Origin: a virus
DNA length: 30,388 bases
Direction: 5' to 3' (one strand)
Virus record (IMG/VR): IMGVR_UViG_3300021957_000188
Coordinates: 1 to 30,388 of that record
Under the pieces are notes generated by a model. The model did not search any database and was not told where the DNA came from. It saw only the letters and a program-made list of their open reading frames with translations. The position numbers and the translations under genes were made by a program. Numbering within the stretch: position 1 is the stretch's first letter; each line of letters begins with the position of its first letter. Below, piece after piece: positions 23,431 through 29,070 of this stretch.

Positions 23431-24285
23431 ATGTGGAACGTCTCCCGGCTTGGACCTGATGCCCACCAGATAGAGTTCGACGATGAGTTCCAAAACAACA
23501 ACTGGGAGCAATGGGTGCTGCTGACGGGAGACCGTCATTGGGACAACCAACACTCCGATTGGTCGCTACAAAAGAAGCACTTGGAGTTGGCGAAGGAGCG
23601 CAACGCTCCGGTGATCGATGTCGGTGACTTCTTCTGTCTTATGCAGGGGAAGTATGACAGGCGCAAGTCCTCGGATGCGCTGCGACCAATCCACCGTGGA
23701 GAGGAATACTTTGATGACGTGCCGAACACGGCGGTTGATTTTTTCAAACCGTACGCCCACCAGTTCGCCGTCCTCGGATATGGCAACCATGAGACCGCGA
23801 TCATAAAACATCACCAGACGGACATCCTGTCCCGCTTTGCCTATCGGCTAAACAAGGAGACGGGGAGCAACGTTCAGGTTGGCGGCTATGGTGGCTATAT
23901 CAAACTGCGCTTTGCTACACCAAGCAAGCGGCGCAGTATCTGGCTGCGATATTATCATGGCAGCGGCGGCGGTGGACCTGTTTCCAAGGGAGTTATAGGC
24001 ACGAATCGCCGTCAGTACTACGATGCAGACATCGTGGTGACCGGACACATTCACGAGCGGTGGCGCGTCGAGTTGGTCAAGGAATCAATCTCGGACTACG
24101 GCACGTTATCGCTCAAGCCGCAGGTGCATCTTTGCGTGTCCACGTACAAGCAGGAGTACAACACGCAGGGAGGATGGCACGTTGAGCGCGGCGCTCCCCC
24201 AAAGCCGCTCGGTGGGTGGTGGCTGCGCTTCACTTTTGACCACAAGACGCAGCAGGTTGTATTCCAGACGATGGAGACGCTCTGA
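23431..24285 (+). CDS. Calcineurin-like metallophosphoesterase
   Basis: A 284-residue protein with the full metal-ligand set of the calcineurin-like family: D34 and H36 in G-D-R-H, D66 in V-G-D-F, N119/H120 in Y-G-N-H-E, H176 in Y-Y-H-G, and H206 and H208 in G-H-I-H-E. It hydrolyses a phosphomonoester or diester in a two-metal site. Substrate is unknown; relatives act on DNA, cyclic nucleotides or protein phosphate. It is the last right-going gene, 12 bases after the previous one. That late position suggests a nucleic-acid or anti-defence role made with the structural genes. No signal peptide. Confidence 0.87.
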   Translation: MWNVSRLGPDAHQIEFDDEFQNNNWEQWVLLTGDRHWDNQHSDWSLQKKHLELAKERNAPVIDVGDFFCLMQGKYDRRKSSDALRPIHRGEEYFDDVPNTAVDFFKPYAHQFAVLGYGNHETAIIKHHQTDILSRFAYRLNKETGSNVQVGGYGGYIKLRFATPSKRRSIWLRYYHGSGGGGPVSKGVIGTNRRQYYDADIVVTGHIHERWRVELVKESISDYGTLSLKPQVHLCVSTYKQEYNTQGGWHVERGAPPKPLGGWWLRFTFDHKTQQVVFQTMETL

Positions 24286-24343
24286 GGCTTTGCAGAATCG
24301 CCTGTAACGAACGATCTGTCTTTGCCCGATAAGTTAACCGCAT

Positions 24344-24370
24344 AAAAAAAGGACGCCTTACGGGGCGTCC
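24344..24370 (-). terminator. Rho-independent terminator of the early (left-going) arm
   Basis: On the minus strand the stem GGACGCC / GGCGTCC (7 bp, loop CCGTAA) is followed by seven T residues (A run at 24344-24350 on the plus strand). It lies between the convergent ends of the two arms, 31 bp beyond the stop of the last early gene. No T run follows on the plus strand, so termination of the late arm here is less certain. The loop is shared with the intergenic hairpin family. Confidence 0.8.
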
Positions 24371-24373
24371 TGT

Positions 24374-24391
24374 GCTGCCTTACGGGGCGGC
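24374..24391. repeat. GCC-CCGTAA-GGC hairpin repeat, copy 1
   Basis: GCTGCC-TTACGG-GGCGGC (plus strand) forms a 6-bp stem with one G-U pair. The loop matches that of the neighbouring terminator and the hairpins at 27966-27983 and 29357-29374. It is only three bases from the terminator, so two stems stand in tandem at the convergent ends. Confidence 0.8.
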
Positions 24392-24401
24392 GGGTTAATC
24401 A

Positions 24402-24608
24402 TTAGGAAAGACTGCCGATCTTTTCCTCGTTGCGAATAAGGGAGGCTTCATTTTTTACCCGCTCGCGCTGATAAACGTTGTTCGTAATAAGATCTGCTGC
24501 GATGGTCAGTATTTCTCCTGACTGTTCGCCGCTAAGTTCTCCGTTCTCAACAGCCAAGTTTGCATAGCGGATGAGTTCGTTTGCGAGGTCTGCGGTAGAA
24601 ATAATCAT
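24402..24608 (-). CDS. Small hypothetical protein, last gene of the early arm
   Basis: A 68-residue helical, acidic protein starting M-I-I-S-T-A-D-L-A-N-E-L-I-R-Y-A, then E-N-G-E-L-S-G-E-Q-S-G-E-I-L-T-I-A-A-D-L-I. ATG 24608 is chosen because it follows the recurrent leader CCGAGAGTGACA; the frame upstream of it is leader sequence shared with other genes and not coding. It has its own copy of the early promoter module and the clear terminator just downstream. Function unknown. Confidence 0.62.
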   Translation of the reverse strand: MIISTADLANELIRYANLAVENGELSGEQSGEILTIAADLITNNVYQRERVKNEASLIRNEEKIGSLS

Positions 24609-24704
24609 TGTCACTCTCGGTTTGTGATGGCTTGCGCCGTTTTGTTGATACAAAGGTCGGGCTTTTTTTTTATATATCCTATCACTTCACAAACCTTTCA
24701 CAAA
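24609..24704 (-). promoter_or_regulatory. Early promoter module 1 with 11-bp-spaced repeats
   Basis: On the minus strand TTTGTGAA occurs at 24704-24697 and again at 24693-24686, 11 bp apart, followed by an A/T-rich core (GGATATATAAAA), CTTTGTATCAACAAAACGGC and the GAGAGTGACA leader of the downstream gene. The same order is seen at 28229-28313 and 29994-30112. The first repeat overlaps the stop of the VRR-NUC gene. The core is taken as -10-like, but exact hexamers are not clear. Confidence 0.6.
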
Positions 24705-25075
24705 CAAAGATCAGGCAGGGCGTTCTGGATGTGGTCTGTGATCGCCTTGTACGCTTCCTCTGCCGAATAGCATACCACGCAGTCATACCCAGATGCTTCG
24801 AGGCGGTCCATCCACGCCTGCTGATGCTTGCTCGGCTTGTTCGGCTTGATCTTCATCTCGACAAACAGCCCGGCGGCGTGGTCGGTCGGCACGGCAACGA
24901 AGATGTCCGGGACACCTGCCTTCACTCCCTCGGCTTTTAGTTTGGCTGCAACCTTTATGTGGCGCTGCCCACCGTTCGGGATGGCAAAGATGTTGGCGTA
25001 TAGCGGGTTGGTCCGCTCTTGGATCTTGAGCAGCCTAAACAACGCCTTCTGTTCGAGGTGTTCTCTCTGGTTCAT
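24698..25075 (-). CDS. VRR-NUC domain nuclease
   Basis: A 125-residue single-domain protein of the phage VRR-NUC family (PD-(D/E)XK-like fold, Holliday-junction or structure-specific nuclease). Signature pieces are visible in order: the leading E-Q-K-A-L-F, I-P-N-G-G-Q-R, K-L-K-A-E-G-V-K-A-G-V-P-D-I-F with the first catalytic Asp, G-L-F-V-E-M-K with the Glu-x-Lys pair, and K-P-S-K-H-Q-Q-A-W-M with the downstream helix. It probably resolves branched replicative or packaging DNA. The gene has a long 196-bp upstream region with iterons. It ends inside the promoter module of the next gene. Confidence 0.92.
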   Translation of the reverse strand: MNQREHLEQKALFRLLKIQERTNPLYANIFAIPNGGQRHIKVAAKLKAEGVKAGVPDIFVAVPTDHAAGLFVEMKIKPNKPSKHQQAWMDRLEASGYDCVVCYSAEEAYKAITDHIQNALPDLCL

Positions 25076-25110
25076 AGTTCGTCAGTTGTGATGATATACA
25101 CCTGTTTTTG

Positions 25111-25133
25111 CCGCTAAAGCGTCAATTTAGCCG
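25111..25133 (-). promoter_or_regulatory. Inverted repeat around a possible -35 box
   Basis: GCTAAA (25113-25118) and TTTAGC (25126-25131) form a perfect inverted repeat around seven bases. Read leftwards, the centre contains TTGACG (25125-25120), a five-of-six match to a -35 hexamer, with TGTATA 19 bp downstream. This looks like an operator placed on the promoter of the VRR-NUC gene. The spacer is longer than ideal. Confidence 0.45.
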
Positions 25134-25230
25134 ACTTTCCTTTGGTTTGTGCGACATTTGCGGTACAAGCGCGACATTTTTCCTGCTTACGCGACAAAAG
25201 ACTATGTTTCGCGACATTCCATATTCAAGA
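25131..25230. repeat. Iteron-like array, 20-bp period (core GCGACA)
   Basis: GCGACA occurs at 25151, 25171, 25191 and 25211, exactly 20 bp apart. A degenerate unit (CCGACTTT) at 25131 fits the same period. Three units are preceded by C (CGCGACA) and three continue with TT, while the spacers differ, so the core is conserved as a protein-binding site. The array sits in the 196-bp gap between the Gp157 stop and VRR-NUC start. That gap holds no gene. It also has the inverted repeat at 25111-25133 and a small hairpin CACTT-TTGCAT-AAGTG at 25251-25266. Confidence 0.85.
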
Positions 25231-25271
25231 ATGTAGCATATAACGTACATCACTTTTGCATAAGTGTAGCC

Positions 25272-25814
25272 CTATCTCAGCACCACGTATTCCTTGCCTT
25301 CTCCGAGCGCAGCGAAGTCACATTCCAGACCAGCAGCAAGCGCCTTGCCGATGGCGGTCTTGTCTGGTCGGCGTGTGATCTTGGCGAACTCATCCGGCAC
25401 GAGCGTCTCATCTTCGATGATGACAGGAGCCTTTGCCTTGCGTACTGATACGCTGACGTGGTTGGGTGTCTCTGCCTTCTGCATACCGAGCATCTTCATC
25501 GACAGCATGATGCGATCTTTGAGACCATCCACCACGCGGCGCTTGCTGTTGGCGCGAGCCTTCATCGCGTCCATACGTTCGCGCAGGTACGCGGCTTTCG
25601 CTTCGTAGGCTTCGGCATCCATTTCCATCTGGGCGATGACCACGGCGTAGCGGTCGAGTTTGGCAAGGATGTCATCCTCGCCTTGTGCGATCTGGTCGAG
25701 CAGCGCCTCGGCATCCTCGGTTATCTCGCCGCCTGTTTGCTCAAGCAGTTCCTCCAAGTTGGCAAGGTCTGCCAGTTGTGTGTGGGTCAGGTCAAATAGG
25801 TTTTGGTTATCCAT
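25272..25814 (-). CDS. Gp157-family siphovirus protein
   Basis: A 180-residue protein of the siphovirus Gp157 family (named after a streptococcal phage Sfi21 protein linked with phage resistance). It has a coiled-coil first part (L-A-N-L-E-E-L-L-E-Q and I-A-Q-M-E-M-D-A-E-A-Y-E-A-K), then the conserved R-R-V-V-D-G-L-K-D-R-I-M-L-S-M, V-S-V-R-K-A-K-A-P-V-I-I-E-D and P-D-E-F-A-K-I-T-R-R-P-D-K-T-A-I-G-K-A-L. Many phages encode it beside replication or recombination genes and its biochemical role is unclear. The ATG at 25814 follows the recurrent GAGAGAGACA leader. Confidence 0.9.
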   Translation of the reverse strand: MDNQNLFDLTHTQLADLANLEELLEQTGGEITEDAEALLDQIAQGEDDILAKLDRYAVVIAQMEMDAEAYEAKAAYLRERMDAMKARANSKRRVVDGLKDRIMLSMKMLGMQKAETPNHVSVSVRKAKAPVIIEDETLVPDEFAKITRRPDKTAIGKALAAGLECDFAALGEGKEYVVLR

Positions 25815-25832
25815 TGTCTCTCTCTGTCTGTG

Positions 25833-26072
25833 TTATCGTTTAGGGTATCCACCGTTTCCGTACCGGGCGAGCCTGCCTCTTGCATTGGTCAGCACATCGC
25901 CACAATGCCGGGTTACTACGTCAAGATATGAATCGGCTGCGGTCATTCCATCCTGCGGCTCGTTGAGACATGACAGGACGATCCACGTTGCTACGTTCAG
26001 TTTTTCTTTCTGTGTGGCATCACGCAGCACGAAGCCCACCTGCCGGAATATCTTGTCTCTGTTATCGGTCAT
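25833..26072 (-). CDS. Small hypothetical protein
   Basis: A 79-residue protein beginning M-T-D-N-R-D-K-I-F-R-Q-V-G-F-V. ATG 26072 is chosen because it forms an ATGA overlap with the preceding 37-residue gene; a start at 26084 would add four residues but destroy this arrangement. It has V-L-R-D-A-T-Q-K-E-K-L-N-V-A-T-W-I-V-L-S-C-L and an Arg/Gly-rich end. No motif is recognised. It is followed by the Gp157 gene after 18 bases. Confidence 0.6.
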   Translation of the reverse strand: MTDNRDKIFRQVGFVLRDATQKEKLNVATWIVLSCLNEPQDGMTAADSYLDVVTRHCGDVLTNARGRLARYGNGGYPKR

Positions 26073-26182
26073 CGCTTTAGCCACCTCTTAATGGTTAGTA
26101 TTGACCACGCTTTGACACGCCACATGAGCGCATCCTGTTCGGGCGTTGATTGCGGTTCTTCGGTCCAGTCTAATCGTACCAT
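26069..26182 (-). CDS. Small hypothetical protein (37 aa)
   Basis: A 37-residue frame starting ATG 26182 inside the end of the regulator gene and ending in an ATGA overlap with the next gene. The product is M-V-R-L-D-W-T-E-E-P-Q-S-T-P-E-Q-D then W-R-V-K-A-W-S-I-L-T-I-K-R-W-L-K-R, with a tryptophan-rich amphipathic second half. It is too short for routine ORF calling, but the coupled overlaps at both ends match the style of this operon. Confidence 0.55.
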   Translation of the reverse strand: MVRLDWTEEPQSTPEQDALMWRVKAWSILTIKRWLKR

Positions 26183-26370
26183 TGTACAATCCTGTTTGGT
26201 TCGGTTTTCAGTATGCGGCACAGGCTGACAAGCGTCCGCAGGCTGGGCTTTGCCTTGCCCGTCTCAATCCTGCACACCTGATCCACGCCAAGTCCGATTG
26301 CGCCGGCAACATCCTTCTGGGTCATGCCCAGAGCGTAGCGCCTGCATACAATGTGGTCTGTGTTAATCAT
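26170..26370 (-). CDS. XRE-family helix-turn-helix regulator
   Basis: A 66-residue protein that is almost only an XRE/Cro-type DNA-binding domain: R-R-Y-A-L-G-M-T-Q-K-D-V-A-G-A-I-G, recognition helix region L-G-V-D-Q-V-C-R-I-E-T-G, then K-P-S-L-R-T-L-V-S-L-C-R-I-L-K-T-E-P. It is likely a repressor or Cro-like switch for early genes. Its last codons contain the palindrome ATTGTACAAT (26181-26190), which also occurs near the early promoter at 30102-30111 and may be its operator. It overlaps the genes on both sides (ATGA upstream). Confidence 0.88.
   Translation of the reverse strand: MINTDHIVCRRYALGMTQKDVAGAIGLGVDQVCRIETGKAKPSLRTLVSLCRILKTEPNRIVQWYD
26181..26190. promoter_or_regulatory. Palindrome ATTGTACAAT, copy 1
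   Basis: A perfect 10-bp palindrome inside the 3' end of the XRE gene and at the start of the 37-residue gene. An identical copy lies at 30102-30111. It may be an operator, although here it also encodes protein, so coincidence cannot be excluded. Confidence 0.4.
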
Positions 26371-26672
26371 TGCTTTGCCTCTTTTACCATCTGGTCATAG
26401 AGCGCCTGAGCCTTGTCGTAGACTTCCGGTTCTGCCTTGTTGAAACCGATACCGCTGAGGTTGACGGACTCGAACTTGTAACCCAGTTGCCTGCCGATCC
26501 ACCACTTTCCCATGAATCCGAGGTTGCAAACGTACAGGTCCACGGCAAGTCGGCGAGCCATCTGCTGCTTCTGCTGATCGTTGCCAACCATGAAGTCGGG
26601 AATCCCAACACCCGTTGCGATTGCCACGGCTTCCTTTATTATCTGGGAGCGCTCGGAAATACTTTCGATCAT
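26367..26672 (-). CDS. Hypothetical early protein (101 aa)
   Basis: A 101-residue protein starting M-I-E-S-I-S-E-R-S-Q-I-I-K-E-A-V-A-I-A-T-G, with a Gln-rich helix N-D-Q-Q-K-Q-Q-M-A-R-R-L-A-V-D, then N-L-G-F-M-G-K-W-W-I-G-R-Q-L-G. The composition is soluble and mixed, and no family is recognised. It overlaps the genes on both sides by four bases (ATGA), so it is part of the tightly coupled block from 27420 down to 26069. Confidence 0.62.
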   Translation of the reverse strand: MIESISERSQIIKEAVAIATGVGIPDFMVGNDQQKQQMARRLAVDLYVCNLGFMGKWWIGRQLGYKFESVNLSGIGFNKAEPEVYDKAQALYDQMVKEAKQ

Positions 26673-26923
26673 CCCTCGACCTCCAGCATCAGGTCGATCA
26701 GTTCGCCATCGACGAACGCTTGCATGGCATCCTCTATGTGCAGTTTGGCAGCGTCGAGACCGGCTTCGAATCCCTCAAAGTATCCTTCATCCTTTCCCTT
26801 CCAGAAGGTCTGGGCTTCCTGCATACCGAGCGCCGCCATCTTGATCTTCATGTGGATCAGGTTGGCAGCCTGCCGCATTTGCGGCTCGATGGCTTCTCGG
26901 TGAACTCCATTGTGTCTCGTCAT
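26669..26923 (-). CDS. Hypothetical early protein (84 aa)
   Basis: An 84-residue protein with a helical pattern: A-A-N-L-I-H-M-K-I-K-M-A-A-L-G-M-Q-E-A, an aromatic centre K-D-E-G-Y-F-E-G-F-E-A-G-L-D-A-A, and an acidic end. ATGA overlaps on both sides support the start at 26923. No known domain is recognised. Confidence 0.62.
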   Translation of the reverse strand: MTRHNGVHREAIEPQMRQAANLIHMKIKMAALGMQEAQTFWKGKDEGYFEGFEAGLDAAKLHIEDAMQAFVDGELIDLMLEVEG

Positions 26924-27420
26924 TTCAATTCCTCAATGAGTTTAGACAGGGCGGTTGCGTCTGCCGACTTCGCCCGTTCGATGTATGCTCCCTGCTTGTC
27001 CTCTGGCAGTTTCTTGATGAGCGACCACGCAAAGTTCTTTTGCTTCTGCGTTGCCTCGCGTGGACCCTGCTGCGCCTGCTTGCTGACCGCCTGCGCCACC
27101 TCGTCGGCTGATGCGTACTCTGTCCCGGCGTAGCCTGCTGCTGCCAGAGCGCGTCCGATGGCGCTCGTCTCGGCGTTCTCCAATGCGCTCGTGCTATTGA
27201 TGCCACGCTGTGAGCGCTCTTCCTCGGCGTAGCCAGTAGCCACCACGCGACCCTGTGGATCTGTGATGATGGCTCGCATGATGACGGTTTGTACGTCAAC
27301 GGCGTAGCATTGGGTTTCGATGCCCCAACCATCGTCGATCTTGTAGGCTTCTCTAAACTCGCCCACGCGGAGCGCCACGGTCTTGTACTGCTTGCCGTGG
27401 ATGTTAACGATACCGCTCAC
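26920..27420 (-). CDS. Phage early protein with ETSAIGRALAAAGY motif; ssDNA-annealing-like role possible
   Basis: A 166-residue protein with a GTG start at 27420 (GTGA overlap). The N-terminal beta domain (Y-K-T-V-A-L-R-V-G-E-F-R, T-V-I-M-R-A-I-I-T-D-P-Q-G-R-V-V-A-T-G-Y-A-E-E) leads to the conserved N-S-T-S-A-L-E-N-A-E-T-S-A-I-G-R-A-L-A-A-A-G-Y and A-S-A-D-E-V. This motif recurs in many uncharacterised phage proteins near recombination genes. It is slightly reminiscent of single-strand annealing proteins, but I cannot place it in a named family. The C-terminal helix-rich region (Q-K-Q-K-N-F-A-W-S-L-I-K-K-L) suggests a separate small domain. As the longest early gene after Gp157, a DNA replication or recombination role is plausible. 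Confidence 0.82.
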   Translation of the reverse strand: MSGIVNIHGKQYKTVALRVGEFREAYKIDDGWGIETQCYAVDVQTVIMRAIITDPQGRVVATGYAEEERSQRGINSTSALENAETSAIGRALAAAGYAGTEYASADEVAQAVSKQAQQGPREATQKQKNFAWSLIKKLPEDKQGAYIERAKSADATALSKLIEELK

Positions 27421-27641
27421 TTTGCCACCTCTTTGTTTTTGATTGCTGTCAGGTTGGCGAGAAACAACTCCCGATAGCCTGATGCTGCTCCTGCCATTAA
27501 AGCCCTACGGTCTGGTCCGTCAAGGTCAGGGTCGTTCTCGATCTCATCTATTCTATTTACAAACCGATTGACGTCTGCAATCAGCAGTTCTTTTAGGACT
27601 GCAAGGATGACATCGTTTCCTATTTTCTCTGTGTTAGTCAT
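27417..27641 (-). CDS. Hypothetical early protein (74 aa)
   Basis: A 74-residue helical protein: M-T-N-T-E-K-I-G-N-D-V-I-L-A-V-L-K-E-L-L, then an acidic loop E-N-D-P-D-L-D-G-P-D-R-R and R-E-L-F-L-A-N-L-T-A-I. The ATG at 27641 follows the GAGAGAGACCA leader. The stop overlaps the GTG of the next gene. Function unknown. Confidence 0.65.
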   Translation of the reverse strand: MTNTEKIGNDVILAVLKELLIADVNRFVNRIDEIENDPDLDGPDRRALMAGAASGYRELFLANLTAIKNKEVAK

Positions 27642-27771
27642 TGGTCTCTCTCTCTTTGTTTGTTTCTGTTTTGGTTGTGGTACGAGCCTCTGGATTGTTC
27701 TGCATTATCTCGTACATACGCTCGCGCTCGCGCCTGCGGATCTCCTGATACCAGTCCTCATGCGTTTCCAT
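27634..27771 (-). CDS. Small hypothetical protein (45 aa)
   Basis: A 45-residue frame from ATG 27771: M-E-T-H-E-D-W-Y-Q-E-I-R-R-R-E-R-E-R-M-Y-E-I-M then a Thr/Lys/Glu-rich tail. It overlaps the upstream gene by 14 bases and the downstream gene by eight, filling what would otherwise be a 116-base gap. Its end is coded by the GAGAGAGA leader of the next gene, so the tail may simply reflect that regulatory sequence. Confidence 0.5.
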   Translation of the reverse strand: METHEDWYQEIRRRERERMYEIMQNNPEARTTTKTETNKERETND

Positions 27772-27949
27772 TGTGTACCTCGTTCATCTCTTGAAGGATT
27801 GCCGCCATGCGGTCGAGGCTACGCTGCAAAGACGTGGTGTCAATCTGGCGTAGTGTGGGGAAGTCTTCCTGCTCCTTCCACGTTGCGTACTGCTCGTCGG
27901 CAATCTCGTCGTAGTAGGTGTCGAAGTTGTCTGTCTCTCTCTGTGTCAT
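27758..27949 (-). CDS. Small hypothetical protein (63 aa)
   Basis: A 63-residue acidic helical protein: M-T-Q-R-E-T-D-N-F-D-T-Y-Y-D-E-I-A-D-E-Q-Y, then L-Q-R-S-L-D-R-M-A-A-I-L-Q-E-M-N-E. The start at 27949 lies just downstream of the hairpin repeat copy 2. It could be a coiled-coil partner protein, but no function is seen. Confidence 0.6.
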   Translation of the reverse strand: MTQRETDNFDTYYDEIADEQYATWKEQEDFPTLRQIDTTSLQRSLDRMAAILQEMNEVHNGNA

Positions 27950-27965
27950 TGTGGTATAAGGTTGT

Positions 27966-27983
27966 GCCGCCTTACGGGGCGGC
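27966..27983. repeat. GCC-CCGTAA-GGC hairpin repeat, copy 2
   Basis: GCCGCC-TTACGG-GGCGGC gives a perfect 6-bp stem between the stop of the gene at 27992-28228 and the start at 27949. There is no T run on either side. It may be an RNA-stability or attenuation element. Confidence 0.8.
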
Positions 27984-27991
27984 AGGTTGGT

Positions 27992-28228
27992 TTAAAAGTT
28001 TGGGTTGGCTGTTTTGACACCGATTCCCGGCTTGTCATGTGGGTGGATGTTCTTGACGCTTACCGTGTGACCATTGTCCCACATTACGTCAAACCATGTT
28101 CCGAACTGGTCGGTGGTCGACCCAAGAACAACACCTGTCATGTCGCACATTCCATCGGCGGCGAACTCGCCGGGTCCACAGATTGCAAAAACTTTCGTGC
28201 CGGGTGTGATTGTCGTTGTGTTGGTCAT
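27992..28228 (-). CDS. Small SH3-like/KOW-like hypothetical protein
   Basis: A 78-residue protein with short strands typical of a small beta barrel: I-T-P-G-T-K-V-F-A-I, G-V-V-L-G-S-T, G-T-W-F-D-V-M-W-D-N-G-H-T-V-S-V and I-H-P-H-D. The layout resembles the gene at 29712-29993, so the two may be distant relatives. The gene is preceded by early promoter module 2 and followed by the hairpin repeat. Function unknown. Confidence 0.65.
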   Translation of the reverse strand: MTNTTTITPGTKVFAICGPGEFAADGMCDMTGVVLGSTTDQFGTWFDVMWDNGHTVSVKNIHPHDKPGIGVKTANPNF

Positions 28229-28313
28229 TGTCTCGTCCTGTTGTTTGTTTGACTTGATACAAAGATCGAGGTTTTTTTTGACATAGACAATTCCTTCACA
28301 AACCTTTCACAAT
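28229..28313 (-). promoter_or_regulatory. Early promoter module 2 with 11-bp-spaced repeats
   Basis: On the minus strand ATTGTGAA (28313-28306) and TTTGTGAA (28302-28295) are 11 bp apart, followed by GTCTATGTCAAAAAA and CTTTGTATCAA, then the GACGAGACA leader of the gene starting at 28228. The same layout occurs at modules 1 and 3. The 3' end of the upstream gene overlaps it by one base. Confidence 0.6.
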
Positions 28314-28594
28314 CAATCTCGAAGGTATCGGTAGGTGTACGTCTTGCGGCGGTACGGTCCGGCGTATACCGAATCATCGCGCTCAATCTTCCCTGCATCA
28401 TGCAGGTCCGTGATGGCTCGCCTGACGCTTGTAATCGGCACATCGCCACGCAGGAAGGTCTTGATCGTCCACGCATGGATGGACGTGTTGGGCATGGACC
28501 TGAACAGGTCAAGGATGCGCTTGGTCTGTGAGGCGGCTGACCGGGTTGCGGTTGCCAGTTCTTCGCCTGCCTCTCTCGTTGTGTTGTAGTACAT
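28313..28594 (-). CDS. Winged-helix-like DNA-binding protein
   Basis: A 93-residue basic protein. It contains the helices Q-T-K-R-I-L-D-L-F-R-S-M, S-I-H-A-W-T-I-K-T-F-L, T-S-V-R-R-A-I-T-D-L-H-D-A-G-K-I and a strand pair with R-R-K-T-Y-T-Y-R-Y, which is the winged-helix plan of small phage regulators. ATG 28594 is chosen; an upstream TTG at 28600 would overlap the previous gene. It probably acts as a regulator or replication-initiation-like protein. Confidence 0.68.
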   Translation of the reverse strand: MYYNTTREAGEELATATRSAASQTKRILDLFRSMPNTSIHAWTIKTFLRGDVPITSVRRAITDLHDAGKIERDDSVYAGPYRRKTYTYRYLRD

Positions 28595-28596
28595 GG

Positions 28597-28782
28597 TCAA
28601 TCGTTTTTGGTGAGGTGTACGTTGTTCTCGTCAAGCAGTCGGTGAAGCATCTCCACATCGCTGCCGGAGAAGGTTGTGCCTTGCGGCTTATGGGCTGCTG
28701 TCAGCACGAGCGTGATGATGGAGATCACCACGGCGGCGGTCAGAAAGCCTGCGGCAAATATGGTCAATTCGTCATACGTCAT
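28597..28782 (-). CDS. Small single-span membrane protein
   Basis: A 61-residue protein with one clear hydrophobic segment at residues 7-28 (I-F-A-A-G-F-L-T-A-A-V-V-I-S-I-I-T-L-V-L) and a soluble acidic tail with V-E-M-L-H-R-L-L-D-E-N-N-V. ATG 28782 is coupled to the preceding gene by ATGA. The much longer frame upstream is the shadow of that gene and is rejected. Role unknown. Confidence 0.65.
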   Translation of the reverse strand: MTYDELTIFAAGFLTAAVVISIITLVLTAAHKPQGTTFSGSDVEMLHRLLDENNVHLTKND

Positions 28783-28940
28783 CGTCTCTGTTGTCTGGTT
28801 TTTCGTTCCTTGTATCGGCGCTCCCAAAAGGTCAGCGGATCTTCGTCCTTGCACCATTGAAACCACCAAGCGAAGTTGTCCTCTTTGTCGTTGTGGTAGT
28901 TGGAAATATCGAGCCTGTCCCAATCTATCTTCTGTGCCAT
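28779..28940 (-). CDS. Small hypothetical protein (53 aa)
   Basis: A 53-residue frame: M-A-Q-K-I-D-W-D-R-L-D-I-S-N-Y-H-N-D-K-E-D-N then F-A-W-W-F-Q-W-C-K-D-E-D-P-L-T-F-W-E-R-R-Y. It is unusually rich in tryptophan and charged residues. It overlaps the gene before it (TAATG) and after it (ATGA), which strongly supports a real gene despite its size. Confidence 0.62.
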   Translation of the reverse strand: MAQKIDWDRLDISNYHNDKEDNFAWWFQWCKDEDPLTFWERRYKERKTRQQRR

Positions 28941-29059
28941 TATCCGATAAGGGTTCTGATGATGAAGTAAGCGCTGCCGATGGCGAGCGTCCAGAAGAAC
29001 ACCTTGTCTGGTATGTCAAACAGGCGCTCGACTTTGCGGAGTAGTTGTGTCTTTGTCAT
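28940..29059 (-). CDS. Small membrane protein (39 aa)
   Basis: A 39-residue frame M-T-K-T-Q-L-L-R-K-V-E-R-L-F-D-I-P-D then hydrophobic F-F-W-T-L-A-I-G-S-A-Y-F-I-I-R-T-L-I-G. It has a basic N-terminus and one membrane segment. The stop overlaps the start of the next gene (TAATG). Only 11 bases separate it from the preceding gene. Confidence 0.55.
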   Translation of the reverse strand: MTKTQLLRKVERLFDIPDKVFFWTLAIGSAYFIIRTLIG

Positions 29060-29070
29060 GGTCTTTTGAT

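Noticed and set aside
24609-24704. Bacteroidota-type promoter (TTTG and TAnnTTTG boxes)
   Set aside because: TTTG occurs, but the TAnnTTTG element at the right spacing does not, so the host cannot be inferred from it.
25131-25230. Tn7/CAST-like transposon end (TGTCGC/GCGACA repeats resemble those used by such elements)
   Set aside because: No transposase genes, no terminal TGT inverted end, no second end in the window. Only a six-base core is shared.
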